64,000 nucleotides of DNA from Methanogenium organophilum (GTDB lineage: Archaea > Halobacteriota > Methanomicrobia > Methanomicrobiales > Methanomicrobiaceae), in contig NZ_CP113361.1 of assembly GCF_026684035.1 (NCBI RefSeq), positions 2,108,001 to 2,172,000 on the forward strand, written 5' to 3'. The first letter of the stretch is position 1, and each line of letters opens with the position of its first letter. Position numbers and translations under genes: made by a program. Shown here piece by piece: positions 55,834-64,000 of the stretch. The notes beneath the pieces were generated by a model. It was not told where the DNA came from. It searched no databases and worked only from the letters and a program-made list of their open reading frames with translations.

Positions 55834-56577
55834 ATGTTAAAAGCAGCCATTGATACAGATACATTCCGGGAGACAATAGATATTATTGCAGCCCTTGTGA
55901 CCGAGTGCCGGATGCACGTCGGGGAAGACGGACTGAAGATCCGTGCAGTAGATACCGCAAATGTTGCCATGATCTCACTTGACCTGAGCGGGGAGGCATT
56001 TTCGTCTTTCGTTGCAACCGAAAGTGAACTGGGCATTGATATCACAAAGATGAAGAGCATCACCGGGATGATGGGAAAAGGGGATGAATTGTCCCTCGAA
56101 CTTCCGGAAGACGGACACAAGATGGAGATGGTCTTCTCCGGGTACCAGTACTCTGTGACCCTTCTTGACGTCAATACCATCCGAAAGGACCCCCAGCCAC
56201 CGACCGTTGAACTGCCGGCAAAGGTTAGGATCTCGGGCTCTGCGATAAACGATGGTATCAAAGCGGCCTCGGTCATCTCTGATAAGATTGCGCTGGGTGT
56301 TGATGCAACAACAGGTACCTTCTACATGGAAGCCGACGGTGACTCTGACCATATCCGCCTTGAGCGCGGTTCAGATATTCTCATCTCACTCGAACCCTCG
56401 GACGTCCGGTCACTCTTCTCCCTTGACTATCTCCGTGACATGGGCAAAGTGATGGCCCGTGCCGAAGAGGTGGAAGTGCAGATTGGAAATGACCACCCCG
56501 TCAGGGTGTCCTTTGACTTCGCAGACGGTCATGGGCATGTTGATTTCCTCCTTGCCCCCCGCATTGAGGCAGACTGA
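55834..56577 (+). CDS. pcn: DNA polymerase sliding clamp PCNA
   Basis: The 247-residue protein has the two PCNA domains. It opens LKAAIDTDTFRETIDIIAAL, with the interdomain connector near 115-130 (TIRKDPQPPTVELPAKV), and ends FADGHGHVDFLLAPR. It forms a trimeric ring that tethers polymerases. ATG 55834 is five bases after GGGG; the ATG at 55831 directly before it is too close. It overlaps priL by one base (TGATG), so clamp and primase are made together. Confidence 0.95.
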   Translation: MLKAAIDTDTFRETIDIIAALVTECRMHVGEDGLKIRAVDTANVAMISLDLSGEAFSSFVATESELGIDITKMKSITGMMGKGDELSLELPEDGHKMEMVFSGYQYSVTLLDVNTIRKDPQPPTVELPAKVRISGSAINDGIKAASVISDKIALGVDATTGTFYMEADGDSDHIRLERGSDILISLEPSDVRSLFSLDYLRDMGKVMARAEEVEVQIGNDHPVRVSFDFADGHGHVDFLLAPRIEAD

Positions 56578-57581
56578 TGCGAAGGCTCGAAAAACGAGAC
56601 CTTGCAAAATATCCATTTTTAAAAGGAGCAAAGGCATACGTCCAGGGCTCCGGCATATCGATTGATTCCCTTATCCGCGCACAGTCCGGAAAAGGAGAAG
56701 ATTTAATGAAACTCGCAGCTGCCCGTGTGAAGGCAGCCCTGCGTCCGCCATCTTTTGATGAGACCAATACCGATATCAAAAATGCAGATGACGAGATCTA
56801 TGCCTATGCAATCGCACGGCTGCTCGCCTCCTGCATGGACGACCCGTCTGTGCTGGACAAGCTCGCCCGGTACGAAGCGGAGCGCTCCGCCTATTATCTG
56901 AAGGGAGAAGGCCCGGAGTTAACCGCTTATATCGCCCGCTCCGTGGGTATCGACATGACTACGCCTGACATGGGTGTGAAACAGTATGTGGAACTTGCCT
57001 CGCGCATGCGTGACCCCCGGTGGCGCCTGGTCAATCGGGATGTTATCCATGGCCGCGTACTCTGCACGCCGGACGACTATACGGTCATCCTCCGGGAACG
57101 TATCCGGCAGGTGATCCGTTCGCAACTGCCGCTCACCGTTCCCGGTCCCGTCGCCGTCCGTCTCCGCACACATGCAGATGATGTCTCTCATGCCTATCAG
57201 GAACAAATCCTTGAGCAGTACGGGGAGGTGGATGAGGGCTGCTTCCCTCCCTGCATTCGCGCGATCATTGCTGCAGTCACCGACGGGACCAACATCCCAC
57301 ACACGGCGCGCTTTGCTCTGGTCGCATTTCTGCACACCATCGGGCTCGATGAGACCGCAATCGTCGAGGTCTTTGCGCGGGCACCTGATTTTGACATCTC
57401 ACGCACGATGTACCAGGTGGAACACATCTCCGGGTCCGGCGGGACAGAATATACGCCGCCCGGGTGTGCGACGATGAAGACCTATGGTCTCTGTGTCAAC
57501 AAGGACAAATTCTGTGAAAAAACGGTGCATCCGCTGAGCTATTACAAATATCGTAAAAAAATATCGGGAAAAAAACCTTAA
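56577..57581 (+). CDS. priL: DNA primase large subunit
   Basis: The 334-residue protein is the archaeal PriL, partner of the catalytic PriS. The C-terminal domain carries the cysteines of a 4Fe-4S cluster (GCFPPC near 222-227, PPGCATM near 299, and GLCVNKDKFC near 307-316). The N-terminal helical domain contacts PriS. No priS is in the window. The start overlaps the pcn stop. Confidence 0.93.
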   Translation: MRRLEKRDLAKYPFLKGAKAYVQGSGISIDSLIRAQSGKGEDLMKLAAARVKAALRPPSFDETNTDIKNADDEIYAYAIARLLASCMDDPSVLDKLARYEAERSAYYLKGEGPELTAYIARSVGIDMTTPDMGVKQYVELASRMRDPRWRLVNRDVIHGRVLCTPDDYTVILRERIRQVIRSQLPLTVPGPVAVRLRTHADDVSHAYQEQILEQYGEVDEGCFPPCIRAIIAAVTDGTNIPHTARFALVAFLHTIGLDETAIVEVFARAPDFDISRTMYQVEHISGSGGTEYTPPGCATMKTYGLCVNKDKFCEKTVHPLSYYKYRKKISGKKP

Positions 57582-57754
57582 ATGGTCTTTTGTCCGAGGT
57601 AATACCCGCCTGCGCTCATGCAGGCGATGAAGAGGATGATTGCTGCGATGTATGCATATGATGTCGGAAGCACAGCCGGCAGCACGATGACTGCTACAAT
57701 CAGCACAATGATGCTTGCAATAGCCGTTGTACTGTCAAGGACGACGGAATTCAT
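57578..57754 (-). CDS. Small membrane protein, 58 aa
   Basis: It has two hydrophobic segments (residues 8-28 and 33-52) and nothing else. ATG 57754 is preferred, because the frame extends 13 codons upstream without a protein-like pattern. It converges on priL, overlapping its end by four bases. The function is unknown. Confidence 0.55.
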   Translation of the reverse strand: MNSVVLDSTTAIASIIVLIVAVIVLPAVLPTSYAYIAAIILFIACMSAGGYYLGQKTI

Positions 57755-57868
57755 AGCAGTATATTTTGCGTTGTGACGTAAATGTGTATCCATCTCCTGC
57801 AGAGGGGGACGTCATTTTGGAGAGACGTTTTGCTCTTCTCAATTCCATATGGGCAATTATGATAACGA

Positions 57869-57908
57869 ATGGAAAGGCAAGGGAGGGGCGCCCTCCCTTG
57901 CCTTTCGT
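57869..57908. repeat. Dispersed G-rich hairpin repeat, perfect copy
   Basis: AAAGGCAAGGGAGGG at 57873-57887 and CCCTCCCTTGCCTTT at 57891-57905 form a perfect 15-bp stem with a GCG loop. It shares AAGGCAAGGGAGGGG with the long repeats at 38748 and 41221. It precedes the thiN-like gene. Confidence 0.8.
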
Positions 57909-57986
57909 TCCAGTACATTAAAATTCCAATACGGGAATCGCGATGACCCGACTATTTTTACCCTGTGTACAGCAGACATATATTCC

Positions 57987-58502
57987 ATGGAGACCTGTTC
58001 AGAGGTGGCCTCCGCTCTCACAGAGGCAGCATCCCGCATCGCAACAGAGGTGGATTTGCGGCTCATCACGAACCACGGTATCAGGATGGGCTGTACCCTC
58101 CCCCGGGCGACAACCGGGTCTGATGTCTGCGTGGTGGACTGTGTCACTCGGCCTGCTGTCCGCTGGGGAGAAGATCCTGATGTTGCACGAGTCATTCTTA
58201 CCGTAATCCGGCATGAGTCCTCTCTGCGGTCAGTAGTGTCGGTGCGGTGCACGGAAGCGGTTCTCCGGTATGCAGAAGACGATTGTGCGTTCGAAGCCGT
58301 CCCATACGCGCCCTCCCAACCCGGATCGGGCACTATAGACTGGGGGGTTGAGTCCTGCTGCCGTGATGGCGTGCCGGATATAATCTATGGGCAGAAGTCG
58401 GATACCGACGATATCATGCTCTGGATAATCGCGGAAACTCCCGCAGAAGGGGCACGCAATATTATTATGCTCTCGGGTTGCATTAGTTATACCAGTTTAT
58501 AG
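57987..58502 (+). CDS. ThiN-type thiamine-phosphate synthase
   Basis: The 171-residue protein matches the ThiN domain: GIRMGCTLPRATTGSDVCVV, DPDVARVILTVIRHESSLRS and TIDWGVESCCRDGVPDIIYG. ThiN joins the pyrimidine and thiazole halves of thiamine in archaea, where it is usually fused to ThiD; here it stands alone. I start it at ATG 57987 because the upstream frame runs through the hairpin repeat. A TATA-like TTTTTA lies 30 bp before that ATG. Confidence 0.8.
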   Translation: METCSEVASALTEAASRIATEVDLRLITNHGIRMGCTLPRATTGSDVCVVDCVTRPAVRWGEDPDVARVILTVIRHESSLRSVVSVRCTEAVLRYAEDDCAFEAVPYAPSQPGSGTIDWGVESCCRDGVPDIIYGQKSDTDDIMLWIIAETPAEGARNIIMLSGCISYTSL

Positions 58503-58514
58503 TGGAGTTTATGA

Positions 58515-58706
58515 ATGGGAGTCAAACCATCTTACATTAAAAACCTGAGCCAGGAACTGCTTGTGAAACACGGCAACCGGTTCACCGGAGATTTTGAGGA
58601 GAACAAGCTTGCCGTTTCTGAAGTGGCAATTATCGACAGCAAACGCATCAGAAACCGTGTGGCGGGCAATATCACGAGAAAGGTAAATAGAAGGAAAGAA
58701 ATATAA
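58515..58706 (+). CDS. rps17e: Ribosomal protein eS17
   Basis: The 63-residue basic protein begins [20 protein letters not shown], the standard start of archaeal eS17, a small-subunit protein absent from bacteria. GGAG lies before the ATG. It is followed closely by dapA. Confidence 0.95.
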   Translation: MGVKPSYIKNLSQELLVKHGNRFTGDFEENKLAVSEVAIIDSKRIRNRVAGNITRKVNRRKEI

Positions 58707-58713
58707 TTCTTTT

Positions 58714-59589
58714 ATGTTTGAGGGTGTTTATCCTGCACTTATCACTCCGTTCGAAGATACCGCGGATGCGGGCCTGAATCTGTCCGGTCTCCGTGAAAAC
58801 ATTGAGTATCTGATCGAAAACGGAGTTCACGGGGTTGTGCCCTGTGGTTCAACCGGTGAGTCAGCAACCCTGACATTCGAAGAGCATGAGATTGTCATCG
58901 GAGAGACAATTGATGCTGTCAATGGCAGGGTGCCGGTCGTTGCCGGTACTGGTTCAAATAACACCGCCGAAGCCCTGCGGTTTACCAAATCTGCATATGA
59001 TCAGGGTGCGGACGCGGTTCTTGTTCTTTCGCCTTATTACAACAAACCGAACCGTTCCGGTCTTCTAAAGCACTATTCAAAGCTTGCAGACGTGGGCGTC
59101 CCTGTCATTGTCTACAATGTCCCATCACGCACCGGGCAGAACCTTCCTGCGGATATCGTCTCTGAGCTTGCCGCGCATCCGAACATCGTCGGTGTCAAGG
59201 AGGCAAGTGGGAACATCACACAAGTCTCAGAGATCATCGAGCGGACCCGGGACGAGGACTTCTCGGTATTCTCAGGCGATGATGCGATGACGCTCCCTGT
59301 CCTCGCACTGGGCGGTGCCGGTGTAATCACCGTTACCGGAAATGTGGAACCCGCGCGGATGGTTGCGCTCTACGAACGCTTCCGTGCGGGCGACTATGCC
59401 GGTGCACAGGAGATGCATTACGAACTCTCCCCTCTGATGCGTGCTCTGTTCATCGACACAAACCCGATTCCCGTCAAGCAGGCCGCCGGGATGCGGGGAA
59501 TGGCTGCAGGACCGCTGCGCCTCCCGCTGGACTGCCTGACGAATGTTGCAGAGGCACACCTGAGGGAGGTGCTTTCCCGCTATGACTAA
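58714..59589 (+). CDS. dapA: 4-hydroxy-tetrahydrodipicolinate synthase
   Basis: It condenses pyruvate with aspartate semialdehyde in lysine synthesis. The Schiff-base Lys162 (GVKEASGN), Tyr134 (VYNVPSRTG) and the GSTGES motif at 45-50 are present in 291 residues. It overlaps dapB by eight bases. With asd nearby, the lysine (DAP) pathway entry is encoded together. Confidence 0.96.
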   Translation: MFEGVYPALITPFEDTADAGLNLSGLRENIEYLIENGVHGVVPCGSTGESATLTFEEHEIVIGETIDAVNGRVPVVAGTGSNNTAEALRFTKSAYDQGADAVLVLSPYYNKPNRSGLLKHYSKLADVGVPVIVYNVPSRTGQNLPADIVSELAAHPNIVGVKEASGNITQVSEIIERTRDEDFSVFSGDDAMTLPVLALGGAGVITVTGNVEPARMVALYERFRAGDYAGAQEMHYELSPLMRALFIDTNPIPVKQAAGMRGMAAGPLRLPLDCLTNVAEAHLREVLSRYD

Positions 59590-60340
59590 GATAGCTATCT
59601 GCGGTGCCCTCGGGCGCATGGGAACCACTATTGCAAACCTCGTGAATGAGGCAGACGACCTCATGTTTGTCGGCGGTGTGGACGTCAACGCAGGAACTCT
59701 CCTCGGGGCGCCTGTTGTCCCGTCTTCGGAGATTCGGACCTTCCTGCAGGAAGAAAAGCCTGATGTGCTCATCGATTTCACGATTGCACACGCGGCCGTT
59801 GAGAATATCATCGCTGCCTCTGAAGCGGGCGTAGCACTTGTCGTTGGCACAACCGGTTTCTCTCCGGAACAGCGTTCGAAAATAGATGCGGCCATTAACG
59901 GCAGTGTGCCTGCTGTCATCTCCAGCAACTACAGTGTTGGCATGAACATCTTCTGGCGGCTCGTTCGTGAGGCGGCATCGCGCCTCGGAGACTATGACAT
60001 TGAGGTCATAGAGGCTCATCACCGGTACAAAAAAGATGCGCCTTCGGGGACCGCGCGGACGATCCTTGAGATTATTGGTGAGGAGACTGGCAAGACGGAG
60101 TGTATGTATGGTCGGGAGGGCATGACCGAGCGAAAGGACGAAGTTGGTGTGCACGTTGTCCGGGGCGGAGATATAGTCGGTGACCATACCGTCCTTTTTG
60201 CAGCCAATAATGAAACGATTGAACTGTCCCACCGCGCCTATGATCGTGCGGTATTTGCCCACGGTGTCATCCGTGCGGCGCGGTATGTCCCTGGAAAAGC
60301 TCCCGGCATCTATTCGATGGACGAGGTTCTCGATCTCTAG
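59582..60340 (+). CDS. dapB: 4-hydroxy-tetrahydrodipicolinate reductase
   Basis: The 252-residue protein has the NAD(P) motif [15 protein letters not shown] and the catalytic [15 protein letters not shown] (His146/147, Lys151). It reduces the DapA product. It is coupled to dapA by overlap. Confidence 0.96.
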   Translation: MTKIAICGALGRMGTTIANLVNEADDLMFVGGVDVNAGTLLGAPVVPSSEIRTFLQEEKPDVLIDFTIAHAAVENIIAASEAGVALVVGTTGFSPEQRSKIDAAINGSVPAVISSNYSVGMNIFWRLVREAASRLGDYDIEVIEAHHRYKKDAPSGTARTILEIIGEETGKTECMYGREGMTERKDEVGVHVVRGGDIVGDHTVLFAANNETIELSHRAYDRAVFAHGVIRAARYVPGKAPGIYSMDEVLDL

Positions 60341-60406
60341 TGCATCCGCATCCAATCGAACTCTTTTTATTTCTTTTCTGATAAATTAGGAAGGAGAGGA
60401 TAATTT

Positions 60407-60580
60407 ATGGTAGCAGTAGTTGACAAAGACAAATGTACTGGCTGTGAATCATGTGTTGATATCTGTCCCGCCGCAGCGATTGAGATGCAGGACGGTATTG
60501 CAGTGGTTGACGCTGATCTCTGTATTGACTGTGAATCCTGTGTGGATGAGTGCCCGGCTGAAGCCATCCGCATGGAGTAA
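60407..60580 (+). CDS. 2[4Fe-4S] ferredoxin, 57 aa
   Basis: Two cluster motifs are seen: Cys10, 13, 16, 20 and Cys39, 42, 45, 49, each CxxCxxCxxxC followed by Pro. Such small ferredoxins carry electrons in methanogen metabolism. AAGGAGAGGA lies seven bases before ATG 60407, and a CTTTTTATTT TATA-like box further upstream. It lies between dapB and asd. Confidence 0.95.
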   Translation: MVAVVDKDKCTGCESCVDICPAAAIEMQDGIAVVDADLCIDCESCVDECPAEAIRME

Positions 60581-60587
60581 ACCAAAT

Positions 60588-60596
60588 CTTTTATAC
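60588..60596 (+). promoter_or_regulatory. TATA box of asd
   Basis: CTTTTATAC lies about 32 bp before the asd ATG, giving a short 5' leader. It shows that asd can be transcribed independently of the ferredoxin gene. Confidence 0.5.
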
Positions 60597-60623
60597 CGCT
60601 TTCACTCATATTACAAAATATCT

Positions 60624-61640
60624 ATGATTAATGTAGGTGTGCTCGGAGCGACGGGTGCCGTTGGCCAGAGGTTTGTACAGCTTCTTGCCAACCACCCGTG
60701 GTTCAGGCTCACAACCCTGACTGCGTCTGAACGCAGTGCGGGAAAACGGTATCAGGATGTTGTTAACTGGCGTCTTGATGTTCCGTTCCCCGAAGAGGTT
60801 GGGAGCCTTGTTGTGGAACCGACGAATGTGTCGGCGGTATCCGACCTTGATATTGTATTCTCTGCACTTCCTGCAGATATTGCAACTACTCTTGAGACCG
60901 ATATTGCCGCTGCGGGTGTTGGTGTCTGCAGTAATGCATCTTCTCACCGGATGGACAGTGATGTACCTCTTGTCGTACCTGAAGTAAATCCTGACCATCT
61001 GGGCCTTATTGACGTGCAGCGTGATCGCGGTACAGACGGGTTCATTGTTGCCAATCCAAATTGTTCAACAATTGTGCTCTGTCTCTCTCTTGCGCCGCTT
61101 ATGCCATTTGGGTTCTCGCACCTCACGGTAGCAACCATGCAGGCGATCTCCGGTGCCGGATTTCAGGGGATTCCCGCTATGGAGATCTATGACAATGTTG
61201 TCCCGTACATCGGGTCAGAAGAGGAGAAGATGGAACGTGAGCCACTGAAGATCATGGGGTCATTCGATGGGTCGGAAATTCGGGATGCACCATTTAAGGT
61301 ATCTGCAAGCTGCCACCGTGTGCCGGTCATAGACGGGCATACGATGGCAGTATGGGCAGATACTCCGGCGCCGGTGGCAGAGGTCATTGAGGCCTATCGC
61401 ACATACGCGCCGCCCATTTCAGGGCTTCCTCACCTTCCCGCAGAGTCCGTTCATTATACTGATGAGTCCACCCGGCCGCAACCGCGGCTGGACCGAAATC
61501 GCGGTGGGGGGATGACAGTCTCTGTCGGAAGGATGCGTGAGGGTCTCCGGTATGTGGCTATGGGCCACAACACCATCCGGGGTGCAGCTGGTGCCTCTGT
61601 GCTGAATGCGGAACTCATCGTTTCAAAGAAGTACGTCTGA
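60624..61640 (+). CDS. asd: Aspartate-semialdehyde dehydrogenase
   Basis: The 338-residue enzyme reduces aspartyl phosphate to the semialdehyde used by DapA and for threonine and methionine. NADP motif GATGAVGQRF lies at 8-17 and catalytic Cys147 in NPNCSTI. The sequence is of the archaeal/fungal type. The frame is open further upstream over the ferredoxin gene, but ATG 60624 is the true start. Confidence 0.95.
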   Translation: MINVGVLGATGAVGQRFVQLLANHPWFRLTTLTASERSAGKRYQDVVNWRLDVPFPEEVGSLVVEPTNVSAVSDLDIVFSALPADIATTLETDIAAAGVGVCSNASSHRMDSDVPLVVPEVNPDHLGLIDVQRDRGTDGFIVANPNCSTIVLCLSLAPLMPFGFSHLTVATMQAISGAGFQGIPAMEIYDNVVPYIGSEEEKMEREPLKIMGSFDGSEIRDAPFKVSASCHRVPVIDGHTMAVWADTPAPVAEVIEAYRTYAPPISGLPHLPAESVHYTDESTRPQPRLDRNRGGGMTVSVGRMREGLRYVAMGHNTIRGAAGASVLNAELIVSKKYV

Positions 61641-61652
61641 GGTGAACAGCAC

Positions 61653-61925
61653 ATGATTAAGGATAACACAGTATTCGTTGGAAACAAACCAGTGATGAAC
61701 TATGTACTGGCAGTCGTTACCCAGTTTAACAATGGCGCAGATGAGGTCTCGATAAAGGCACGGGGGAAGGCCATATCGCGGGCTGTTGATACTGCGGAAA
61801 TTGCATTGAACAGGTTTCTCGAGGATGTCGCCAAAAAAGAGATTGTCACATCTACAGAGATCATCGACACGGAAAGCGGGCAGACCAATGTATCCAGTAT
61901 TGAGATCCTTCTCGCGCAGAGATAG
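61653..61925 (+). CDS. albA: Alba chromatin protein
   Basis: The 90-residue protein has the Alba fold pattern: [40 protein letters not shown] and SSIEILLAQ. It binds DNA or RNA as a dimer. GAGGTGA lies a few bases before the ATG, at the asd stop, so the two genes are probably cotranscribed. Confidence 0.94.
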   Translation: MIKDNTVFVGNKPVMNYVLAVVTQFNNGADEVSIKARGKAISRAVDTAEIALNRFLEDVAKKEIVTSTEIIDTESGQTNVSSIEILLAQR

Positions 61926-61988
61926 GCTCCTCTCACCTTTTTTCCGCGACCATAAAGGCTATAATCATATCTGACAGAACCTGTACGC

Positions 61989-62438
61989 ATGAAACTGCTC
62001 CCGGGAATGCTCTGTCTTCTTGTGCTTCTCGCAATGGTTATGCCGGCAGCAGCTGCGTCTCCGAACCAATATAGCTATATTACGGTCGAAGGCTGCACGA
62101 TACACCTCAATGACGAAGATGCGGTAATTGATCTCGACTATTCCATAGATGAGGGCATTGTCTTTCTGGTCCATCTTCTCGGAAAATCGGATCTGAAACG
62201 CAAACTGGGTGTGATTACCGGCTATCCGGATGCACGGTACCAGACGATTGATATGGATCATGCAACGATTCTTGTGAATGATGTCTCCCAGAATTATGGG
62301 GAGGGGTCATACTGGTTCCCTGCCCACACATTCGGGGTTGAAATTCCTGAACTGATACTAGTCTCTCCTCAGGTAAACCGCACCTTCAATATGTCCCAAT
62401 CAGTTGAGGGTATGGGCTACTTCGGCACGAAAGGGTGA
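61989..62438 (+). CDS. Secreted protein of unknown function, 149 aa
   Basis: A clear signal peptide (KLLPGMLCLLVLLAMVMPAAA) is probably cut near residue 23. The mature part is a beta-rich domain of about 125 residues with no recognisable family and one cysteine. It is exported but not lipidated. Confidence 0.7.
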   Translation: MKLLPGMLCLLVLLAMVMPAAAASPNQYSYITVEGCTIHLNDEDAVIDLDYSIDEGIVFLVHLLGKSDLKRKLGVITGYPDARYQTIDMDHATILVNDVSQNYGEGSYWFPAHTFGVEIPELILVSPQVNRTFNMSQSVEGMGYFGTKG

Positions 62439-62842
62439 GGGGCTGGTAGGAGGGGGGGCAATATCTGCTTCTGTTGCTCTCCTCCGTTCATCATTATTTC
62501 CCTCTCCTGTTTCCCCCACGCAGTTCCCGGTTTCACTTTTTTATCTCCCTTCTTCATTACCGGCTATCCTCTTTATACCCCAAATCAGATCAAAATCATA
62601 GATCAGCCATTCAATACGTATGGGATCGGATAAACAAGGTGAAATGTTGGGAAATGGTGAAATTGGCAGGGTACCTGAGATACAGATGGGGTAATGGTGG
62701 GGGCAGAGTAATGGGGGACAGAGGGAACATTGGGGTCAGGGAGGAAAGGAGAAATAAATGGGCAGAAGGGGGGGAAGACTGTGAGTACAATGGGTTCTGT
62801 TCGTACTTGTCTCAATCTCTGTGCAAAAAGTAAAAACCTAAT
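62439..62842. other. Intergenic region without a supported gene
   Basis: It has a C/T-rich stretch (62465-62560) and a G-rich stretch (62640-62790). Open frames there have no protein-like features. The genes on both sides converge. Confidence 0.4.
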
Positions 62843-63985
62843 TTAATCCCGTGCGGATCGTCTTCCTTTCTTTTCTTTCACTTCCGGGGCATACTTCTCG
62901 GTCTTCTGCAGGGCCTTCTGAATATAGAATCCGATGAATGCCAGTATCAGACCTCCGATTGTCGTGAACATCATGATACGTATGCCGTCCACCCCGTCAA
63001 TCGGGAAGTTCACGGTGGCGGAGAGGGAGATAATATAGACCGACGCCCCATAGGCGATGAGCCCGAGCCCCATTACAAAGAACGGCAGGGTGATTGCACG
63101 CGGCAGCATCTTTGGGTCGTTTTGCACGACGTCAATAATTTTACCGAGGAGGGCAATCAAAATGGAAGCAACAATGTATCCAACGGCACCGTAGACGAAT
63201 GTCAACAGGTAAAAGAGCACTCCTGCATCTGCGGTATACCACGTAAGAAAACTTGAAAGACCCATGATGATTCCCAGGAGGCCGATGAATATTGAGGCAA
63301 TATAACACACAAATGACATCCTGCCGCCAATAAACGATTCCTGCAGTCCGCGCAGGGCGATATTGAAGTATTCATCAATACCCAGGCCCTTGAAGAGCAG
63401 GAAGATGCCTAAGACACCAACCACGATAAATATCGCTATCTCTGTACTTCCCAACAGACTGCCGACGGCAAAGATCAGCATCACAAGCCCCACCGGAAGG
63501 AGGATGGACTGGGCATGCTTCGGGTCGTCCAGAATTTTTTTTATGATATAGTAGGTGCCCTCCAGATTTGGCATCTGGTTTACGATCACCCGCTGCACAC
63601 TTGCAACTGACACGCGGGACTGGATAACCGGGAGAATAAATTCATCTTCAGCGCCGTCGGTCACGAGAATACATTCTGTCACCTCCAGGTCCCAGACAAC
63701 CTTCCTCAGGTCTTCAGAGATCTTCCGATCACCATCTATCGTGTTGTAGTGATCTCCTGCAACCACCGCAATGCGGACATCGTCCCCCTTCTCGCGGCGC
63801 TCGTCGTAGATCTTTATTCCCTGAAAAATTGCATTGACATCAGAATCTTCGGGATCTTCGAGTCCCAGACGCGTAGCGGCCTCAAGACAGCTGTCTCTCC
63901 CTGTAACCGGGCTCTGGATCCCAGCCTTAAAGCCGATATCATTATCTCTGTCAACACAGAGAATGAGCGTCCGGTCACCTGACAT
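62843..63985 (-). CDS. DUF373 family membrane protein
   Basis: The 380-residue protein belongs to archaeal DUF373. The N-terminal cytoplasmic domain of about 160 residues starts RTLILCVDRDNDIGFKAGIQ, and about seven to nine membrane segments follow (165-360), then a basic tail. The function is unknown. The gene is complete, with ATG at 63985 near the right edge of the window. Confidence 0.88.
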   Translation of the reverse strand: MSGDRTLILCVDRDNDIGFKAGIQSPVTGRDSCLEAATRLGLEDPEDSDVNAIFQGIKIYDERREKGDDVRIAVVAGDHYNTIDGDRKISEDLRKVVWDLEVTECILVTDGAEDEFILPVIQSRVSVASVQRVIVNQMPNLEGTYYIIKKILDDPKHAQSILLPVGLVMLIFAVGSLLGSTEIAIFIVVGVLGIFLLFKGLGIDEYFNIALRGLQESFIGGRMSFVCYIASIFIGLLGIIMGLSSFLTWYTADAGVLFYLLTFVYGAVGYIVASILIALLGKIIDVVQNDPKMLPRAITLPFFVMGLGLIAYGASVYIISLSATVNFPIDGVDGIRIMMFTTIGGLILAFIGFYIQKALQKTEKYAPEVKEKKGRRSARD

Positions 63986-64000
63986 ATCTGCATAGATGTC

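Noticed and set aside
38748-57908. A CRISPR array built from the hairpin repeats
   Set aside because: Copies are kilobases apart, of unequal length, without regular spacers or cas genes.
62474-62833. A 119-codon plus-strand frame in the gap after the secreted protein
   Set aside because: It follows C/T- and G-rich low-complexity DNA, with no start signal or recognisable sequence.

Overview
The window looks like the chromosome of a methanogenic euryarchaeon of the Methanomicrobiales type. Seen in the sequence: archaeal PCNA, primase large subunit, ribosomal protein eS17, Alba, a cupin-type glucose-6-phosphate isomerase, a ThiN-type thiamine-phosphate synthase, a DUF373 membrane protein, TATA boxes about 25-35 bp ahead of many starts, and several leaderless or TTG/GTG starts. 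The order-level assignment is inference; the bacterial-type ruvC-ruvA-ruvB set is, as far as I know, found in archaea mainly in this group.

Layout. 0-9.4 kb is core and housekeeping DNA: the start of a KamA-like radical SAM gene, a rubredoxin-ThDP enzyme fusion, an Mrp/Nbp35 ATPase, an RNase HI-TrmO fusion, a pair of coupled HTH regulators with a double operator, a bifunctional mannose-1-P guanylyltransferase, and ruvCAB. 9.6-48 kb is a large surface-glycan cluster. It holds three Wzx flippases, about eleven glycosyltransferases, a full dTDP-rhamnose set (rmlC-like, rmlB, rmlD, rmlA), the cupin isomerase, two long multi-spanning proteins of GT-C or polymerase type, a DUF354 protein and a CapK-like adenylating enzyme. 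It is interrupted by a decayed IS1634-type element, a frameshifted gene of unknown family, a glycosyltransferase stub and repeat-rich intergenic DNA. Genes from about 11 to 36 kb are clearly more AT-rich than the flanks, which suggests acquisition and turnover.

48-64 kb returns to ordinary chromosome: tRNA-Arg(GCG), a lipoprotein, two toxin-antitoxin pairs (ParE-like and HicBA), an M20 peptidase, moaA, rlmE, pcna-priL, thiN, eS17-dapA-dapB, ferredoxin, asd, alba, and a DUF373 protein.

How the cluster may work: ManC and the Rml enzymes supply GDP-mannose and dTDP-rhamnose, GT2 and GT4 enzymes assemble lipid-linked glycans, and Wzx proteins export them. The most unusual part is 18.8-23.6 kb. 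There a DUF2284 protein, an SDR reductase, a LicC-like cytidylyltransferase, a TagF-type CDP-polyol phosphotransferase and a flippase form one gene string. This is the gene logic of a teichoic-acid-like polyol-phosphate polymer, which would be unexpected in a methanogen. A second co-directional operon (36.2-25.5 kb) adds a phosphodiesterase of the alkaline phosphatase superfamily, a thymidylate-kinase-like enzyme and a B12 radical SAM enzyme to glycosyltransferases. Functions inside the glycan cluster are family-level predictions only.
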